A stretch of 9,285 nt of DNA from Sulfurimonadaceae bacterium (GTDB taxonomy: Bacteria; Campylobacterota; Campylobacteria; Campylobacterales; Sulfurimonadaceae), in assembly GCA_028685945.1 (NCBI GenBank), contig JAQUCZ010000022.1:1-9285 (forward strand). Reading direction: 5' to 3'. Below, one piece after another: positions 7,196-9,285 of this stretch (position 1 is the first letter of the stretch; the number at the start of each line of letters is the position of its first letter). The notes beneath the pieces are model-generated. The model made no database searches and was not told the DNA's origin. It was given only the letters and a program-made list of their open reading frames with translations. Both the position numbers and the translations under genes were made by a program.

Positions 7196-7201
7196 AATAT
7201 A
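7196..7201 (-). promoter_or_regulatory. possible -10 box for the Cache receptor
   Basis: TATATT on the minus strand would start transcription near 7189, about 20 bases before the ATG at 7169. The match is imperfect and the region is A/T-rich. No clear sigma-28 or sigma-54 site was found, although flagellar-type promoters are common for such genes. Confidence 0.3.
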
Positions 7202-7312
7202 GAAACACTTTAGCAGAAACTTTTTAGATATTATCTTAAATGATGTGGCACACTTTATGAGCAAAGCCAATAAAGTGGCAGGGACAGATGTCCCTACAAC
7301 CCCCTAAAGCTA

Positions 7313-7333
7313 CCCGTATCTGACGGATACGGG
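7313..7333. repeat. perfect 8-bp inverted repeat
   Basis: CCCGTATC-TGACG-GATACGGG is the strongest hairpin of the cluster. It is not followed by a T-run in either direction, which argues against a simple intrinsic terminator. Confidence 0.6.
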
Positions 7334-7403
7334 AGAAAAATTGACCTTACACGCTTTATGCGTAAGTATATAAATCGTAACCTTTAGGAAATAATTGCAG
7401 AGG

Positions 7404-8186
7404 TCAAAAAAGATCGGCATGGCCGAAAAAAATCTCTTTGGAGGGGTCTTTGCGCATCGATTCCAGAATTTTTTTCGCTTTTTGTTTGGTCGGCAGATCG
7501 AAATAGATTAGCATGTTGCGCGAAAAAATGTAGTCGAATTTCCCCAGCATCGTAAATTCGTGGTCAAAAATATTCATCACTTTAAATGCGACGAGGTTTT
7601 TGACACTCTCTTTAAGGTCGTAGCGATCTTCGTTTTTGTCGAAATATTTATACAACACGTCCCCCAAAAGGTTTTTGACGTTGCGTTCCCTGTAGGAGGC
7701 GATTTTTGCTTTTTCGATGGCGCGGGAGTTGATGTCGATCCCCGTGATATGAAAACGCGTAGGGGGCACCCCCGCTTCCAAAAGAGCGATGGCGATCGAG
7801 TAGCTCTCCTCCCCCGTGGCACACGGCGCGCAAAGGATCGAGACGGGAGAACTCTGCTCTTGAACAAGCGAGACCAGTTCGGCAATCTGTTTGAACTCTC
7901 TGTAAAAAAAGGTTTCGTTGGTGGTGAGATGGTTGATAAGCTCTTGCTTGAGTGTTTCGTCGCGGGTTATTTTTTCGAGCAACTCTTCGTAGGAGTAGAT
8001 ATCTCTTTGGCGGCAAAAACTTTTGGTTTTGCTCTCTAAAATAGAGAGTTGTTTGTCAAACGTTACGCCGCTAAGGGTTTTAAAAAAATCGGCGACTTTG
8101 GAAATATCTCTAAAGTTTTCGCTTTGCGATACGCTCTCTTGCTCCTCGCGGGAGGTCTCTTTTTTTGGAAAAAGCCAGCTAAACAT
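7404..8186 (-). CDS. cheR: chemotaxis protein methyltransferase CheR
   Basis: A 260-aa cytoplasmic enzyme that transfers methyl groups from S-adenosylmethionine to glutamates in chemoreceptor signalling domains, as part of sensory adaptation. Family motifs are present: LTTNETFFYRE (87-97), the SAM-binding loop ILCAPCATGEE (117-127), GIDI (149-152) with the acidic residue that contacts the SAM ribose, and FDYIFSRNMLIYFD (217-230). The N-terminal 25 residues are a polar, non-conserved lead. Length is normal for CheR. The ATG at 8186 lies 3 bp after the cheB stop, with GGAG inside the cheB 3' end, so the two are translated together. Confidence 0.96.
   Translation of the reverse strand: MFSWLFPKKETSREEQESVSQSENFRDISKVADFFKTLSGVTFDKQLSILESKTKSFCRQRDIYSYEELLEKITRDETLKQELINHLTTNETFFYREFKQIAELVSLVQEQSSPVSILCAPCATGEESYSIAIALLEAGVPPTRFHITGIDINSRAIEKAKIASYRERNVKNLLGDVLYKYFDKNEDRYDLKESVKNLVAFKVMNIFDHEFTMLGKFDYIFSRNMLIYFDLPTKQKAKKILESMRKDPSKEIFFGHADLF
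7406..7426 (-). terminator. possible intrinsic terminator overlapping the end of cheR
   Basis: On the minus strand TCGGC-CAT-GCCGA forms a 5-bp G/C-rich stem followed by TC and six T residues. It sits in the last codons of cheR, with the T-run abutting the TGA stop. The stem is short, so terminator strength is uncertain, but the position after the last gene of the run fits. Confidence 0.4.
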
Positions 8187-8189
8187 CTA

Positions 8190-8768
8190 TTACGCTCCGA
8201 ATTGTTTGATAATCTCTATAATCTCGTGCAGGTCTTTGGCATGTATGTTCGCTCCGCGCTCTTTGGCACGTGCGGGCATTCCGTAGACCACCGCGGTTTT
8301 TTCGCTCTCGGCGATACAACGTGCCCCCTCTTGTTCGAGTCGGACACACCCATCCACCCCGTCGTCTCCTATCCCCGTGAGGATAAACGCGAGTATCTCG
8401 CATCTGCCTACAAAGTGCGCCGCAGAGAGGAAAAGGGTGTTTATGTCGGGATTGAAATGGGCGTGAGGATTGGTTTTGATGCAAAACGTCAGGTGCTCGC
8501 CGTTTTGAATAATCTCGGCATGTTCGGAGACGATATAAAGACAGCCTGCGTGCAGCGTATCCCCTTCGCGTGCCTGAGAAACAGTAAGTTTGCTTCTTTC
8601 GTTAAGTCTTTTTGCAAAACTGGGGATAAATTCATTTCCCATATGTTGGGCGACGACGATGGATGCTCCAAAGTTTTCGGGCAGCACCGTCGCAATTTTT
8701 TCTATGTGGGCAGGTCCCCCCGTGGAGGCACCGATGAGGATGAGTTTCTTAGGTTCTAAATATTTCAA
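8190..8768 (-). CDS. cheB: chemotaxis protein methylesterase CheB, catalytic domain only
   Basis: A 192-aa protein corresponding to the methylesterase/glutamine deamidase domain, which removes methyl groups from chemoreceptors. The catalytic triad is visible: Ser15 in IGASTGGP, His42 in VVAQHM, and Asp136 in LTGIGDDG. The N-terminal receiver domain and linker of E. coli CheB are absent, as is typical for Campylobacterota, so CheA phosphorylation cannot control it in the usual way. The start appears to be TTG at 8768, because an in-frame stop lies four codons upstream and no ATG or GTG comes before the first strand and the Ser15 motif. It overlaps the preceding receptor gene by 20 bp and has no clear ribosome site, implying translational coupling. 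Confidence 0.94.
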   Translation of the reverse strand: MKYLEPKKLILIGASTGGPAHIEKIATVLPENFGASIVVAQHMGNEFIPSFAKRLNERSKLTVSQAREGDTLHAGCLYIVSEHAEIIQNGEHLTFCIKTNPHAHFNPDINTLFLSAAHFVGRCEILAFILTGIGDDGVDGCVRLEQEGARCIAESEKTAVVYGMPARAKERGANIHAKDLHEIIEIIKQFGA

Positions 8769-9285
8769 GTTTTGCGTTTAATTCTTCCGTCATAGAGTTA
8801 AGGTGTTCCGCGGCAGCGGCGATCTCTTCGACGTTTCTGGCGTTGGTAGCGGATATCTCATTGATAGCAGAGACTTTATGCGCGATATCTTCGACGTTTT
8901 TGCCTGTTTTCTCAAAATCACGTACGGTTTTGTCGTTCGCGGCAACCGCATGATTGACGATCTCCACGCTTTCGTTGATTTTAGCTTCTACCTGCGAAGC
9001 TGCCGTAGCAAGCGCTTGAATCTCTTCGGAGTTCTCACTCATCTGCGTACTTGCATCCATAATAGACTGCACGATTACGTTGATAGTAGCATTGATCTCC
9101 ACAAGAGATTTTTGCGTACGTTCCGCCAGTTTTCTTACTTCATCCGCAACAACCGCAAACCCTCTTCCGTGTTCCCCCGCACGTGCCGCTTCGATAGCCG
9201 CATTGAGTGCAAGAAGATTGGTTTGGTCTGCAATATCGCTAATCACTTCAAGCACCGCTTTAACTTGATTTGCATCGCTTGAGAG
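8749..9285 (-). CDS. methyl-accepting chemotaxis protein, 3' part (runs off right edge)
   Basis: The last 178 residues of a second chemoreceptor; the frame is open to the right edge, so its sensing domain is not visible. It contains the signalling tip SDIADQTNLLALNAAIEAAR, the GRGFAVVADEVRKLAE segment and the return helix ending KLEIFRT, without a CheR-docking pentapeptide. It is nearly identical in protein to the end of the receptor at 5124-7169 (visible changes include L to H, Q to A, S to A and V to I). The stop codon lies 20 bp inside cheB, linking receptor synthesis to the methylation enzymes. Confidence 0.93.
   Translation of the reverse strand, partial: LSSDANQVKAVLEVISDIADQTNLLALNAAIEAARAGEHGRGFAVVADEVRKLAERTQKSLVEINATINVIVQSIMDASTQMSENSEEIQALATAASQVEAKINESVEIVNHAVAANDKTVRDFEKTGKNVEDIAHKVSAINEISATNARNVEEIAAAAEHLNSMTEELNAKLEIFRT
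8749..9285 (-). repeat. receptor signalling-domain duplication, copy 2
   Basis: Direct repeat of 5124-5660 in the same orientation, probably longer than the window shows. The run 9185-9267 is identical to 5560-5642 (83 bases). Confidence 0.9.

Larger units (their letters stand above)
7170..7403. other. intergenic region with a cluster of three hairpins
   Basis: Non-coding stretch between cheR and the Cache receptor, both on the minus strand. It holds three inverted repeats in about 90 bases: 7280-7295 (AGGGAC / GTCCCT, 4-base loop), 7313-7333 (CCCGTATC / GATACGGG, 5-base loop) and 7346-7366 (CTTAC-AC-GC / GCGTAAG, with a 2-base bulge). The rest is A/T-rich and would contain the receptor promoter. 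No ORF with coding character is seen. The cluster could be a small repeat element remnant or a structured leader/terminator. Confidence 0.6.

Noticed and set aside
7170..7208. Upstream ATG at 7208 for the Cache receptor
   Set aside because: No ribosome site; the ATG at 7169 is followed directly by a typical short N-terminus and membrane helix.
7246..7260. TGGCAC resembling the -24 half of a sigma-54 promoter
   Set aside because: The -12 GC element is absent at the required spacing, and it points away from the receptor gene.
8049..8759. 236-codon open frame on the plus strand opposite cheB and cheR
   Set aside because: It lies opposite two certain genes with intact catalytic motifs, and its translation has no recognisable domain.

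Overview
The window reads as a chromosomal segment of a free-living, motile member of the Campylobacterota (former Epsilonproteobacteria). The evidence is a CheB with only the methylesterase domain (no receiver), a PAS protein paired with a membrane-anchored receptor in the style of Campylobacter CetB/CetA, and a compact coding style. Base composition looks like the mid-40s % G+C by eye, higher than Campylobacter or Helicobacter and closer to genera such as Sulfuricurvum or Sulfurospirillum. The genus is a guess.

Layout. (1) 1-2584, minus strand: a tight four-gene run read from right to left, made of a small Sel1-repeat protein, the Na+/H+ antiporter NhaA, a CetB-like PAS redox sensor and a CetA-like receptor that runs off the left edge. 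Gaps are 9 bp and 9 bp, then a 26-bp overlap. A TATAAT box sits just upstream of the first gene. (2) 2585-2731: a 147-bp divergent promoter region. (3) 2732-5093, plus strand: a two-gene unit of a 451-aa protein with leucine-rich-variant-like repeats and a MoxR-type AAA+ ATPase. The first gene seems to be leaderless. (4) 5094-5123: a short convergent junction filled by a near-perfect 20-bp inverted repeat. (5) 5124-7169, minus: a complete Cache-type methyl-accepting chemotaxis protein. (6) 7170-7403: a non-coding stretch with three small hairpins. (7) 7404-9285, minus: the end of a second chemotaxis receptor, cheB and cheR, overlapping or nearly touching.

Function. Most of the window is about sensing and adaptation of swimming behaviour. 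CheR and CheB add and remove methyl groups on receptors such as the two Cache/MCP proteins here, whose signalling ends are nearly identical. CetB/CetA-like proteins would report redox or energy state, and they are co-transcribed with an antiporter that uses the proton gradient. The repeat-protein/MoxR pair is unrelated and of unknown function; MoxR ATPases usually remodel protein complexes.

The most unexpected signal is not a gene. The 9-mer CTTGGCATG occurs six times and its 8-base core TTGGCATG eight times, in several reading frames and on both strands, with one copy folded into the inverted repeat between the two convergent genes. That arrangement recalls DNA uptake sequences of Neisseria and Haemophilus.
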